A stretch of 64,000 nt of DNA. It comes from Labrys miyagiensis. GTDB taxonomy: Bacteria; Pseudomonadota; Alphaproteobacteria; Rhizobiales; Labraceae. The notes under the pieces were generated by a model. That model did not search any database, was not told the origin of the DNA, and saw only the letters and a list, made by a program, of their open reading frames with translations. Made by a program: the position numbers and the translations under genes. This document shows positions 42,274 through 51,945 of this stretch, piece after piece. The stretch spans positions 57,729 through 121,728 of the forward strand of contig NZ_BSPC01000027.1 of the NCBI RefSeq assembly GCF_030160835.1, given 5' to 3'. Every line of letters begins with the position of its first letter. Position 1 is the first letter of the stretch.

Positions 42274-43746
42274 ATGAATGCAATAACGGAAATCATCTTG
42301 GAGGACGCGGACCTGTTTCGCCAGCAGGCACTGCTTGGCGGCGATTGGCTGGGTGCGAAATCGAAGACGGTGGTTGATGTCATCAACCCCGCCAAGCTTG
42401 GGGTTCTGGGCACAGTTCCGAATATGGGGCGCGATGAGACTAGGGCCGCCATCGAGGCTGCAGCCGAGGCGTTCAAGAGCTGGAAGAAGAAGACGCATGC
42501 CGACCGAGCGGCTCTTCTGGAGCGCTGGCACGATCTCATCCGGCAACACGAACGGGACCTAGCGCTCTTGCTGACGCTGGAGCAGGGGAAGCCGCTTGCC
42601 GAAGCGCTCGGAGAAATCCGTTACGGGGCATCCTTTGTCAAATGGTTCGCGGAAGAGGCGCGCAGGATCGGCGGCTCGACCATTCCCTCGCCCACGTCCG
42701 ACCGCCGCATCCTGGTGCTGAAGGAGGCCGTCGGCGTCTGCGCCATCATCACGCCGTGGAACTTCCCCAATGCAATGATTACACGCAAGGTGGCACCCGC
42801 ACTGGCGGCTGGTTGCACGGTTGTCATCAAGCCATCGGAATTCACGCCTTTTTCGGCATTGGCGCTTGGCGTACTGGCGGAGCGGGCAGGCATTCCGGCG
42901 GGGGTCATCAACATTGTAACCGGTATGCCGGCAGACATCGGCAAGGAGTTGATGGCCAATGAGACGGTGCGCAAGATCTCCTTCACCGGGTCGACCCGGG
43001 TCGGTGCGCTTCTGATGAAGGGGGCTGCTGACAGCATCAAAAGGCTTAGTCTCGAGCTTGGCGGCAATGCCCCCTTCATCGTCTTCGACGATGCGAATAT
43101 CGACTTGGCGATCGACGGGGCGATTGCGTCGAAGTTTCGCAATGGCGGCCAAACCTGCGTCTGTTCCAACCGCATACTTTTGCAAACCGGCATTTACGAC
43201 GCATTTGCGGCCAAACTGGCCAGTCGAGTTGCTCAGATGAAGGTCGGCGCCGGCACGGAGGAGGGCGTTGCCATCGGCCCGATGATCAACGGCGCGGCCA
43301 TTGAAAAGATCGAGCGGCACGTCGCGGACGCGCTGGAGAAAGGTGCAAAAATCATCGCACAGAGCGACCTGGTGCCAAACGGCCGGCAATATGCCCGCCC
43401 CATCGTGCTAGGCGATGCAACCACTGAAATGCTTCTAGCGTCGGAAGAGACTTTCGGGCCGGTGGCTCCTCTCTTCCGCTTTGAAGCAGAGGAGGAGGCG
43501 ATCGCGATCGCGAACGGCACACCGTTCGGCCTCGCAGCCTATTTCTATACCGAGAACCTCAAGCGGTCGTGGCGGGTTGCCGAGGCGCTGGAATTCGGCA
43601 TGATCGGCCTCAACACCGGCATGGTCTCGACCGAGGTTGCGCCGTTCGGCGGTGTAAAGCAGTCGGGTTTGGGGCGTGAAGGATCACAGCTGGGGATCGA
43701 AGAATATCTCGAAACCAAGGCATTGCATGTCGGCGGCCTCGATTAG
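42274..43746 (+). CDS. NAD(P)-dependent succinate-semialdehyde dehydrogenase-type enzyme
   Basis: 490 residues from ATG 42274, preceded by GGAGGAAAG. ALDH motifs: ITPWNFPNAMITRKVAPAL, FTGSTRVGALLMK, the general base Glu in LELGGNAPFIVFDDA and the catalytic Cys in GGQTCVCSNRILLQ. The overall pattern is that of GabD-like enzymes oxidising omega-semialdehydes. With a class III aminotransferase 2 kb away it fits omega-amino acid or diamine catabolism. Confidence 0.92.
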   Translation: MNAITEIILEDADLFRQQALLGGDWLGAKSKTVVDVINPAKLGVLGTVPNMGRDETRAAIEAAAEAFKSWKKKTHADRAALLERWHDLIRQHERDLALLLTLEQGKPLAEALGEIRYGASFVKWFAEEARRIGGSTIPSPTSDRRILVLKEAVGVCAIITPWNFPNAMITRKVAPALAAGCTVVIKPSEFTPFSALALGVLAERAGIPAGVINIVTGMPADIGKELMANETVRKISFTGSTRVGALLMKGAADSIKRLSLELGGNAPFIVFDDANIDLAIDGAIASKFRNGGQTCVCSNRILLQTGIYDAFAAKLASRVAQMKVGAGTEEGVAIGPMINGAAIEKIERHVADALEKGAKIIAQSDLVPNGRQYARPIVLGDATTEMLLASEETFGPVAPLFRFEAEEEAIAIANGTPFGLAAYFYTENLKRSWRVAEALEFGMIGLNTGMVSTEVAPFGGVKQSGLGREGSQLGIEEYLETKALHVGGLD

Positions 43747-43801
43747 AAGGCAGCCGCGAAGCAAAATAATCTGCCAGCGGACGAGTGATCTGAAACACGG
43801 A

Positions 43802-43826
43802 AAAGGGGCGACTGAACCGCCCCTTT
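43802..43826. terminator. bidirectional hairpin terminator
   Basis: AAAGGGGCG (43802-43810), loop ACTGAAC, CGCCCCTTT (43818-43826), with T/C-rich sequence after it on the plus strand and TTTTCC on the minus strand. It separates the convergent dehydrogenase and dehalogenase genes. Confidence 0.8.
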
Positions 43827-43885
43827 CTTCATTGTCCATTGATTCTGCCGAAGGTTCAAAAAGCTCGATTCCGCGAGAGGCGCAC

Positions 43886-44575
43886 TCATGCGCTTTTTCG
43901 AAAGGGTTCCAAGCCGACCGCGGCAGCCAGTCCGCCGACGTCGTCAACTTCGGTATACTCGTAGAAAGGGTTTCTGGGCTCGTGGCCGCGGTTTACCCAG
44001 ACCTTGCTTTTGATGCCCAGATCGTAGGCCGTCATCAGGTCGTAGCGGAACGAGGACGAAACGTGCATGATGTCTTCCGGCCCACAACCGAGTTTGTCCA
44101 GCATATATTCGAAGCCCTTCATCTGCGGCTTGTAGGCGCCGGTCTCCTCGGCCGTGATGACCATGTGGAAGGGAGCGCCGAGTTTTTCGACATTGAAATT
44201 GATCTGGCTTTTCATCGCGTTCGATAGAATCACCAGCGGGATTTCCTTGGCGACCTTGGCCAAGCCGTTGGGCACATCCGAGTGCGGTCCCCATGTGGGG
44301 ACTTCCTCATAGATGCGCTGGGCATCCTCCGGCCGGAACGCGACACCATTGCGCTTGCACGTCCGCTCCACCGAATTATGCACCACGTCGGCGTATGGCT
44401 TCCAGGCGCCGAGGACTTCATCCAGGCGAAATGCCGCGAAGTCCTTGACAAATTGCGCCATCGCAGATGGCGACAATTGCGATGCATAGACACGCCGCGC
44501 TGCGCCGGCCATGTCGAAATTGGTCAGCGTGCCGTAGCAGTCGAAGGTGATGTATTTCGGTCTGAATTGGCCCAT
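43886..44575 (-). CDS. haloacid dehalogenase, type II (HAD superfamily)
   Basis: 229 residues from ATG 44575 with GAGG eight bases upstream (a start at 44584 is possible). Motifs: YITFDCYGTLTNFD with nucleophile Asp, VILSNAMKSQ, Lys in TGAYKPQMKGFEYM, and SSSFRYDLMTAYDLG in place of the usual motif with Asn-Asp. It differs from the type II dehalogenase at 24999. The physiological substrate in this amine cluster is probably not a halo-acid. Confidence 0.88.
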   Translation of the reverse strand: MGQFRPKYITFDCYGTLTNFDMAGAARRVYASQLSPSAMAQFVKDFAAFRLDEVLGAWKPYADVVHNSVERTCKRNGVAFRPEDAQRIYEEVPTWGPHSDVPNGLAKVAKEIPLVILSNAMKSQINFNVEKLGAPFHMVITAEETGAYKPQMKGFEYMLDKLGCGPEDIMHVSSSFRYDLMTAYDLGIKSKVWVNRGHEPRNPFYEYTEVDDVGGLAAAVGLEPFRKSA

Positions 44576-44888
44576 GGGATCCATCCTCTTATCGGCACTG
44601 TCTGCTTGTGCCTCATGCATCATAAGAAGGACCCAGGAGCACTAGTCGCCGCATTCGCTGCGGCTGTTAGCAGAAAATGTCGTATGGCACCGTGACTATG
44701 GAGGAGACGCTCCGCCAAGCTTCCTTTCGAGATTGTGCGAGCATTTCGTTCGTTGGGCCGCACGGCATAAGATGTGGCCCAATAGGCAAACGAAAGTGAA
44801 AAAGCCTAGCGCGACGGTGCCGGTTAGGAAGAACGTCTGTCTTCGACGGCTTATCTTGGGATCCCGAAGACGCGACCCGGAAAAGCCC

Positions 44889-45731
44889 ATGACCGCACAC
44901 CAGATCACGCTCGAAACGATGACGCCGCAGCATCTGAGCGGTGCTGTTGAATTGTCGCGGCAAGTGGGCTGGCCGCACCGCCGCGAAGACTGGGAATTTA
45001 TGCAGTCACTCAGCCACGGCATCGTCGCTGTTGACAACGGGCGGGTCGTCGCGACCACCTTGATGACGCCCTACGGCCAGGATGGCGCCACCATCAACAC
45101 AGTTATCGTCGACGCTTCGATACGCGGACGCGGGCTTGGCCGCAGACTGTTGGAGGAAGCACTTGCCCAGGCAGGTGAGCGCAACTGCCGTTTGGTAGCG
45201 ACGCCGGAAGGGCTGTCCCTTTACGAGAAGCTAGGGTTTGTCGCTGTCGGTAGCGTCATCCAACATCAGGGCGATGTGTTGCCGGTCAATACGCCCGGTC
45301 ATGTAGTGTGGGGTAACGACTGCGACTTCGAACGTTTCGCGGAACTCGATCGCGCGGCGTATGGCCATGATCGCTCTCTGCTGATGCAATATTTGCAGCA
45401 GCTGGCAAAATTCGCCGTCATCCGTCAAACAGGCAAGGCACGGGCGTTTGCGGCAATCCGCGAATTTGGCCGCGGATTGGTGATTGGCCCGGTTGTCGCG
45501 AGCCACACCGCCGAAGCAAAAGCTCTGATCGACTACTTGCTTTCCAAAAATCAGGGCAGGTTTGTCCGCATCGACACGCACAGTTCCGCAAATCTCGCTG
45601 ATTGGCTCGGCATGCGCGGGCTCGCTTCCGTCGACAGCGGCACCGCGATGCGGCGCTCTCTCGGCACTGTAAAACCAGCCGGTGTCGCGCAATACCGGAC
45701 ATTTGCGCTTGCCGCTCAGGCATTAGGTTGA
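44889..45731 (+). CDS. GNAT acetyltransferase, two-domain
   Basis: 280 residues, paralogous to 39431-40309 (shared VGWPHRR, LYEKLGF-like and GPVVA segments). It has a canonical acetyl-CoA loop, SIRGRGLGRRLLEEAL. The C-terminal Acetyltransf_18-type domain includes YGHDRSLLMQYLQQLA and GRFVRIDTHSS. It starts 13 bases upstream of the aminotransferase in the same operon, so it may acetylate or sense the amine being degraded (inference). Confidence 0.88.
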   Translation: MTAHQITLETMTPQHLSGAVELSRQVGWPHRREDWEFMQSLSHGIVAVDNGRVVATTLMTPYGQDGATINTVIVDASIRGRGLGRRLLEEALAQAGERNCRLVATPEGLSLYEKLGFVAVGSVIQHQGDVLPVNTPGHVVWGNDCDFERFAELDRAAYGHDRSLLMQYLQQLAKFAVIRQTGKARAFAAIREFGRGLVIGPVVASHTAEAKALIDYLLSKNQGRFVRIDTHSSANLADWLGMRGLASVDSGTAMRRSLGTVKPAGVAQYRTFALAAQALG

Positions 45732-45744
45732 ATCGGAGGATACA

Positions 45745-47121
45745 ATGTTTAGCAACTCGTTGATCGAGCTCGATCGGGCGCACCTGGTTCATCCCGTCTC
45801 ATCTTATCGCAGCCATGAAAGGATGGGTGTACGCGTGCTGAAGTCCGCGAGGGGCGCGACAGTGACGGATGCTACCGGGCATCATCTCCTCGACGGATTT
45901 GCAGGTCTGTGGTGCGTCAATGTCGGGTACGGGCAGGAAAGCATCGTCGACGCAGCCACCAAGCAGTTGCGTGAGCTGCCCTACGCGACAGGTTATTTCG
46001 GCTTGGGCTCCGAGCCGGCAATACGTCTTGCCGCCAAGTTGGCCGAACTGTCGCCGGGCGACCTGAACCACATCTACTTCACGCTCGGCGGCTCTGATGC
46101 CGTCGACAGCACTATTCGGTTCATTCGCTATTATTACCATTCCAAGGGTACGCCGCAGAAGGACCAGTTCATCTCAGTCGAGTATGGCTACCACGGGTCG
46201 TCGACGGCGGGATCCGGTCTGACCGCGATCCCGGTCTTCCATGCAGGCTTCGGCGCACCATTTCACTGGCAGCACAAGATCCCTTCGCATTATGTCTACC
46301 GCAATCCGGTCGGCTCCAACTCGCAGGCGATTATCGACGCGTCGGTCGGGGCGTTACGGGCAAAGATCGCCGAACTGGGTGCGGAGCGCGTTGCCGCATT
46401 CTATGCCGAGCCGATCCAGGGGTCGGGGGGTGTCCTTGTCCCGCCGGTGGGATGGCTGACAGCGATGCACGCCGTTTGCAAGGAGCACGACATTCTGTTC
46501 GTTGCCGACGAGGTCATCACCGGCTTCGGTCGCACTGGGCCGCTTTTCGCGTGTGAAGAGGATGACGTCACGCCGGACTTGATGACCACGGCAAAGGGGC
46601 TGACGTCGGGCTATGTGCCGCTGGGCGCCGTTTTCATGTCTGACAATGTTTACAATACGATCGCGGATGGTGCAGGCAAGGCTGACGTCGGCCACGGCTA
46701 TACTTATTCTGCTCATCCTGTGAGCGCCGCGGTCGGGCTCGAATGTCTGCGCCTTTACGAAGACGGTCTGCTCGACAACGGGCGACGCGCTGGGAAACGC
46801 CTGATGGCGGGCCTTCGGTCGCTCGCCGACCATCCACTGGTCGGCGATGTTCGCGGTCGCGGAATGCTGGCCGCAGTCGAGTTGGTCACAGACAAGGCAC
46901 GCAAGACGCCCTTGCCGCCGGAAGCCGACCTCGCGCGGCGGATTTTCGACCGTGCCTGGAACAACGGCCTGGTCATCCGCGCCTTCGCCAACGGCGTACT
47001 GGGCTATGCGCCGCCGCTCTGCTGCACGGACGAAGAAATTGACGGGATCATCGAACGCACACGGAGAACGCTGGACCAGACGCTCGATGATAAGGACGTT
47101 CGAAACGTGATGAGAGAATGA
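45745..47121 (+). CDS. class III (omega-amino acid/diamine) aminotransferase
   Basis: 458 residues. PLP-fold signatures: LLDGFAGLWCVNVGYGQESI near residue 50, YFTLGGSDAVDSTIRFI, YGYHGSSTAGSGL, the Asp motif LFVADEVITGFGRTG and the PLP lysine in TTAKGLTSGYVPLGAVF. It fits the omega-amino acid:pyruvate group acting on beta-alanine, GABA, putrescine or related compounds. Product semialdehyde would go to the dehydrogenase at 42274. GGAGG precedes the ATG. Confidence 0.92.
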   Translation: MFSNSLIELDRAHLVHPVSSYRSHERMGVRVLKSARGATVTDATGHHLLDGFAGLWCVNVGYGQESIVDAATKQLRELPYATGYFGLGSEPAIRLAAKLAELSPGDLNHIYFTLGGSDAVDSTIRFIRYYYHSKGTPQKDQFISVEYGYHGSSTAGSGLTAIPVFHAGFGAPFHWQHKIPSHYVYRNPVGSNSQAIIDASVGALRAKIAELGAERVAAFYAEPIQGSGGVLVPPVGWLTAMHAVCKEHDILFVADEVITGFGRTGPLFACEEDDVTPDLMTTAKGLTSGYVPLGAVFMSDNVYNTIADGAGKADVGHGYTYSAHPVSAAVGLECLRLYEDGLLDNGRRAGKRLMAGLRSLADHPLVGDVRGRGMLAAVELVTDKARKTPLPPEADLARRIFDRAWNNGLVIRAFANGVLGYAPPLCCTDEEIDGIIERTRRTLDQTLDDKDVRNVMRE

Positions 47122-47158
47122 GGTTGCGAAAGCAGACGCAGAGCTTGAAGGGTTTACG

Positions 47159-47180
47159 AGTTGCTAGGAGCGGCTTTTTT
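47159..47180 (+). terminator. rho-independent terminator after the aminotransferase
   Basis: AGTTGCT (47159-47165), loop AGG, AGCGGCT (47169-47175) forms a 7-bp stem with two G-U pairs, followed by TTTTTT. Confidence 0.6.
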
Positions 47181-47279
47181 GCCAACACAAAATGTCGTCC
47201 ATCGCTCTAATACGAAGCTGCTGGTAACCAGGCTACTATTCAGCGCAAGGTCCCGTTGTGAGTCGTGAAACCGACTTCA

Positions 47280-47756
47280 TCACTTGTGCACGAAGTCGTC
47301 GAGGGCCAGGTACGACTTCACGATGGGGGACTTCAGAACGACAAAACTGAAATATTTGTCGATCCCGATTTCCAATTCAATAAGCCGTTCCATAATCGTC
47401 TGATATTCGGAGATACCCGGCGTGATAAATTTCACCAGATAATCGTAGCCACCCGAAACGAGATGGCATTCGACGACAGAATCAATTTTCGCGACTGTCT
47501 GCAGGAACCGCGCGAAATCGTTTTGATGATGGTTTTTGAGCGTGATTTCGGTAAATACTGTCAAGGTCTGCCCAAGCTTAGATACGTCGACTTGGGCAGA
47601 ATATCCGGTGATGTAGCCTTCCGCCTGCAACCTTTTGATGCGCATAAGGCAAGGGGTTGGCGAGAGGTTGACCAACTCCGCGAGCTCGACGTTGGGGATT
47701 CTCCCGTTCTTCTGCAATTCGGACAGGATTTTGATGTCGATCTTGTCGAGCTTCAT
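47280..47756 (-). CDS. Lrp/AsnC-family transcriptional regulator
   Basis: 158 residues. HTH: LDKIDIKILSELQKNGRIPN, ELAELVNLSPTPCLMRIKRL; effector-binding RAM domain: VFTEITLKNHHQNDFARFL, VVECHLVSGGYDYLVKF. It is convergent with the aminotransferase operon and is the closest regulator to it, so it may control it in response to an amino acid. ATG 47756. Confidence 0.93.
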   Translation of the reverse strand: MKLDKIDIKILSELQKNGRIPNVELAELVNLSPTPCLMRIKRLQAEGYITGYSAQVDVSKLGQTLTVFTEITLKNHHQNDFARFLQTVAKIDSVVECHLVSGGYDYLVKFITPGISEYQTIMERLIELEIGIDKYFSFVVLKSPIVKSYLALDDFVHK

Positions 47757-47769
47757 CAGTGAGCCTCGT

Positions 47770-48222
47770 TCAACGTGCCGCTTCGCGGATTGCCTCGTGG
47801 ACCGCGTTCGTGATCTCCCTTGAAGCGACTGTTCCGCCTAGGTCCCGTATCATCGCTCCACTCGTTGTCGCGGTTTGCACTGACTCCAACAATCGATCAG
47901 CTGCCTCGCGGTCGCCGCGATGTTCGAAGGTTTGGACGATAGCCCAGAAGGTGGCAACAGTGTTGGAGATTCCCTTACCCGCAATATCGAACGCCGATCC
48001 GTGGATGGGCTCGATTGTTACAGGATATAGCTGCTCGGGATCGATATTCGCCGTCGGGGCCAAAGCGAGGACCGCTCCAGGCGCGCCTGCAAGATCGGAC
48101 AAGATATCGGCGGGAAAGTTGGCCGCGACAGTCGTGTCGAGGCACTCAGGCTTCAACTTTATGCGCACCGACAAAGCATCGGCCAGCATCTTATCCCGCG
48201 ATCTAGTCCCATTCCACATCAC
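47770..48222 (-). pseudogene. C-terminal fragment of an isopropylmalate/tartrate dehydrogenase-type enzyme
   Basis: About 140 residues: KLKPECLDTTVAANFPADIL, APTANIDPEQLYPVTIEPIH and GSAFDIAGKGISNTVATFWA are the C-terminal third of beta-decarboxylating dehydrogenases. The N-terminal two-thirds, including the first substrate-binding arginines, is missing. It ends 13 bases before the Lrp start. Confidence 0.8.
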
Positions 48223-48340
48223 CCTGCTGCGCCTCTGCGCCTTGGTTTGAGTAATGACCGCTGGGTCCTCCTGGGGATAGAAGCCTTTTCTGCCTCAAAA
48301 ATGAGGATGTTATGGATGATCGACGAACGCCGACCTTGGC

Positions 48341-49312
48341 TTACCACGGCCACGCCACCGTCGTCCCATGGCCTTTGGCCTTGGCCTGCTGCCAAAGCAT
48401 TTCCGCGACCGTCAGGTCTTGAAGTGCCAACCCGGTCATGTCGAACACAGTGATGTCATCGGGCCGGCGGGTGAACGCGACCTTGTTCGTCAAGATGTCA
48501 CCGATTGCAATCATCGGGCACTGCGCATCCCATTGACACTCACCGATCGAACGCGATTGGTCGCAGTCGTCTGCAAAGAGCCTTGTCCGGCGAAGGAGCC
48601 CTTCGGGAAGCTCTTGCTTGCCTTTGGTATCTGTGCCGACGCAGTTGATGTGAGTCCCGGGTCGGACCGCTGCGAGCGGAAACAAGGGCCCACCGCCTGG
48701 CGTGGCCGTCACGACAACGTCGCTATCGCTGACCGCTGCATCGACCTCATGTGCGTGCCTGAGTTCGCACAAATGCCCGAAGGCCGTTTCGAACGCACGG
48801 TCGGGCCGCCCGGTCCGTGTGAGGTAGTGAACCCGTTGAATGCTCGGCATATAGTGCAAGGCCATACTGAGCTGAATCCGGGCCTGTGTGCCCGTGCCAA
48901 ATATGCAAAGGGATGCGCTGTCCGGCCGTGCAAGTAGCGTCAGGCCCACAGCTCCCGCGGCGCCTGTACGAACCGCGGTTATTGCGTTGCCATCAATGAC
49001 GCACAGCGGCCTACCGGTAGAGGAATTGAACAGTAGGATCGTTGCCTGATGGGGCTTCTTTCCGGCCGGGCGGTTACCCGGCCAGAAGCCCGCCGCCTTG
49101 AAACCGAGCAGACCTGTCGTTGGAACGTCCCCCGACTTGATGCCAAATACGCCGCCTGTCGGAAGCTGCTCTCGGATGACCGGAAAGATGCGTCCCCCGC
49201 CTCGGGCGTGCAGCAAGAAGGCGCGTTTTACAGCGTCAAATACCTCGTCGGACTGCAGAAGTTGTTCGACATTGCCCGAGTCGAGCAGAACAAGCTGAGC
49301 ATCGTTCGGCAA
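48341..49312 (-). CDS. ornithine cyclodeaminase/mu-crystallin family protein
   Basis: 323 residues from a TTG start at 49312, chosen because AAGGAG lies 7 bases upstream and LPNDAQLVLLDSGNVEQLL matches the family N-terminus; no ATG is suitably placed. Substrate-binding FGIKSGDVPTTGLLGFKAAG and ITAVRTGAAGAVGLTLLA, then NAD-binding SLCIFGTGTQARIQLSMAL. Members include ornithine cyclodeaminase, ketimine reductases and amino-acid dehydrogenases. The exact reaction is unknown. Confidence 0.88.
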   Translation of the reverse strand: MPNDAQLVLLDSGNVEQLLQSDEVFDAVKRAFLLHARGGGRIFPVIREQLPTGGVFGIKSGDVPTTGLLGFKAAGFWPGNRPAGKKPHQATILLFNSSTGRPLCVIDGNAITAVRTGAAGAVGLTLLARPDSASLCIFGTGTQARIQLSMALHYMPSIQRVHYLTRTGRPDRAFETAFGHLCELRHAHEVDAAVSDSDVVVTATPGGGPLFPLAAVRPGTHINCVGTDTKGKQELPEGLLRRTRLFADDCDQSRSIGECQWDAQCPMIAIGDILTNKVAFTRRPDDITVFDMTGLALQDLTVAEMLWQQAKAKGHGTTVAWPW

Positions 49313-50244
49313 CGTGGCACTCCTTTGTCGGGCGAATCTAATCGATCTTGAACCCAGCTGGATCCTAGCCGGGGGCTCGCAGAGGCGTGTCGCGGAGTTT
49401 GTGTCGGAACAGGATATCCTGTGGTTTTCAGACCCGATGGCAGCCAATTGTTTTGAAAAAAGATTGCCTGTGCCGTGCTACGGGGGCGGAGATCAGCATA
49501 CACTCCGTGCGTTCGCATCTGCTTCAGAGAAGCAGTCAGCGATGGAATTCGCTTTTTACTCGCATCGTCACCAATCCGGTTCAGCGTTCCCTCTCTGATG
49601 GTGGATCGGTGCTCCTCCGCGGACACCAGTTTCCGATCTCGCCGGAAAGGTCACGGCGGTTGCCTTCGGCTGCGATACCGCGTCCGCGGCATTGATGCAC
49701 GTCTCCGTTGAGCAGATGAGAACTCTTCGCTCCGACGGGCTGTCTGGTTGGCGTAGTGCTCGTGCAGAGGCCGACAGTCTCAAGGGCATGAGGTCTGGAG
49801 TCCTCGTCAAACGCGGAAACGTCGACAAGCCGGACTCTGCCGGCGACTTTTCAACGCTCAGCAGGGCGGCCGGCGGGCAGCTGTCGGAGGCTTCGGTGGC
49901 TTTTTGCGAGCGTTTCCTGGAGCCTGACATGAGCAGCCTGCAGCCGCTCGACTGCTGAGACCCTGGCGAAAACGGTGACGGCCCTATCCTCCGGTTTCCC
50001 AACTGTCGAGTTCACTGGGCCTGCAGCTCTGTGCGCGATGTGGGATAATCGAGCGCGATGGGCGCAGCGGGAAATCCCGTTTTCGATCGCCGATTCAGAT
50101 GTTCCTGCTGCCGGCATACCAAGTTTCGGCGACTTTATAGGGCTGAAACAGTCAAACTGACCGAGACCAAGAGGCGCAACGCCCACGAGACACGAGCGGA
50201 CACACCGTAGCGAGGATGATGCGTTGAAAAGGGAGGACATCTCG
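49313..50244. other. 930-bp region without a confident gene
   Basis: Several overlapping frames exist on both strands but none carries recognisable motifs or a good start. On the minus strand, short stretches around 49700-49990 look protein-like but change frame repeatedly, suggesting a decayed gene. The promoter of the peptide-importer operon should lie at the right end. Confidence 0.4.
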
Positions 50245-51921
50245 ATGGCCGCTAGCATGAAGGCCGTAGCCTCCGACGACGTAGCGCTTTCTGTGCGCGA
50301 TCTGACCGTGAGTCTGCCGGAAGGTATGGAACGGGCTCATGCGGTGGAGAGAATCTCCTTCGATCTGATGCGCGGCCAAATCCTCTGCACTATCGGCGAA
50401 TCCGGTTCAGGTAAGTCGATCACGGCCAACGCAATTATGGGTCTCTTGCCTAGAGTTATCCGGGTCGCGTCTGGTTCAATACATCTGAATGGAATGAACA
50501 TCATCGGGTTGCCACCCGAAAAGCTGCGCAGCTTGCGTGGTCGGGTCGTATCGATGATCTTTCAAGACCCGCTCTCGGCCCTCAATCCTCTCATGACCGT
50601 CGGCGAGCAAATCGATGAGACTATGGCTGCGCACGGGGTCGGCACGCGGAATACCCGCCGAAGCCGCACCCTGGAATTGCTGACGGAAGTGGGATTGCCC
50701 GATCCACAGGTCATGTACCATCAGTATCCATTCCGGCTTTCAGGCGGACAGCGGCAGCGCGTGATGATCGCCATGGCCCTGGCGCTCGAGCCGACGATCC
50801 TGATCGCGGACGAGCCGACAACCGCGCTCGACGTGACCACACAGGCCCAGATCCTTCGACTGATCCGCGACATTCAGCGCCGCAAGGGCATGAGCGTGCT
50901 GTTCATCACCCACGATTTTGGTGTTGTGGCCGAAATCGCTGACACAGTGGTGGTGATGGAGAAAGGCCGCATCGTCGAGCAAGGCAGCGCGCAGCATGTC
51001 CTTAAGTCACCCAGCCATCCCTATACCCGGCGTCTCATTGCGGCCGTACCCCATCTCACCGGGCAGGATCGAAATCCCGTGGTATCCGACGCCAGCGCGC
51101 CGATCCTGAAGGTCGAAGGGCTCGTGAAGACTTATCGGAGTGGGACCGCGCTGCTTGGCACGCAACGGATCGTGCCCGCTGTAAATGGGGTTTCGTTCGA
51201 TCTGCCAGCGGGGCGCACACTTGGCATTGTGGGCGAAAGCGGCTCCGGAAAGTCATCTCTTGGCCGGCTTCTAATCAAGCTCTTGGAAAACGACGGCGGC
51301 GCGATCTTGTTCGAAGGGCGCGACATTGCCGGCCTTTCCGAAGCGGGGTTCCGCCGGGTGCGACCACAGATCCAGATGATCTTCCAGGATCCCTTCGCAT
51401 CGCTCAATCCCCGTTCGACAGTCGGTCACATCATGACGGTCGGCCCAGTCGCGCACGGCATGAGCTATGCCCAGGCGCGCGAGGAGGCGCGGGCGCTGCT
51501 AGCTCATGTCGGTCTGGATGCCGGTGCCTTTGGCCGCTATCCGCACGAATTTTCCGGCGGACAGCGCCAGCGCATCGGCATCGCTCGCGCGCTGATGTTC
51601 AAACCGAAGCTGCTGATTGCCGATGAAGCGGTGTCGGCGCTCGACGTATCGATCCAGGCTCAAATCCTAAAGTTGTTGGACCAGATCCAGCGGGAGACGG
51701 GCGTGTCGCTGATCTTCATCACACATGATCTACGCGTGGCCAGTCAGATCTGCGACGAAATTGCGGTGATGCAGAAAGGCCGGATTGTCGAGCGAGGGCC
51801 GCCTTCACAGATCTTCCTGGATCCCCAGTCAGCCTACACGCGCCAGCTGGTAGCGGCGATTCCGGGGGAGCAGCCACGGCGCGAGAGCTCAGTTTCGGGA
51901 TGTGGCGAGCGCAACAGCTGA
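50245..51921 (+). CDS. dipeptide-type ABC transporter, fused double ATP-binding protein
   Basis: 558 residues containing two complete OppD/OppF-type nucleotide-binding domains. The first: Walker [10 protein letters not shown], signature RLSGGQRQR, Walker [13 protein letters not shown]. The second (from about residue 285): [30 protein letters not shown], where Ala replaces the usual Pro after the Walker B Glu. Each domain ends with the HPYTR/SAYTRQL segment of peptide ATPases. The start at 50245 follows GGGAGG by 8 bases. First gene of the long plus-strand cluster. Confidence 0.93.
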   Translation: MAASMKAVASDDVALSVRDLTVSLPEGMERAHAVERISFDLMRGQILCTIGESGSGKSITANAIMGLLPRVIRVASGSIHLNGMNIIGLPPEKLRSLRGRVVSMIFQDPLSALNPLMTVGEQIDETMAAHGVGTRNTRRSRTLELLTEVGLPDPQVMYHQYPFRLSGGQRQRVMIAMALALEPTILIADEPTTALDVTTQAQILRLIRDIQRRKGMSVLFITHDFGVVAEIADTVVVMEKGRIVEQGSAQHVLKSPSHPYTRRLIAAVPHLTGQDRNPVVSDASAPILKVEGLVKTYRSGTALLGTQRIVPAVNGVSFDLPAGRTLGIVGESGSGKSSLGRLLIKLLENDGGAILFEGRDIAGLSEAGFRRVRPQIQMIFQDPFASLNPRSTVGHIMTVGPVAHGMSYAQAREEARALLAHVGLDAGAFGRYPHEFSGGQRQRIGIARALMFKPKLLIADEAVSALDVSIQAQILKLLDQIQRETGVSLIFITHDLRVASQICDEIAVMQKGRIVERGPPSQIFLDPQSAYTRQLVAAIPGEQPRRESSVSGCGERNS

Positions 51922-51945
51922 TAACGAGAAAAGGGAGGAACTACC

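Noticed and set aside
49313-50244. Possible racemase- or dehydrogenase-like gene on the minus strand
   Set aside because: Protein-like stretches change frame several times and no family motif could be defended.
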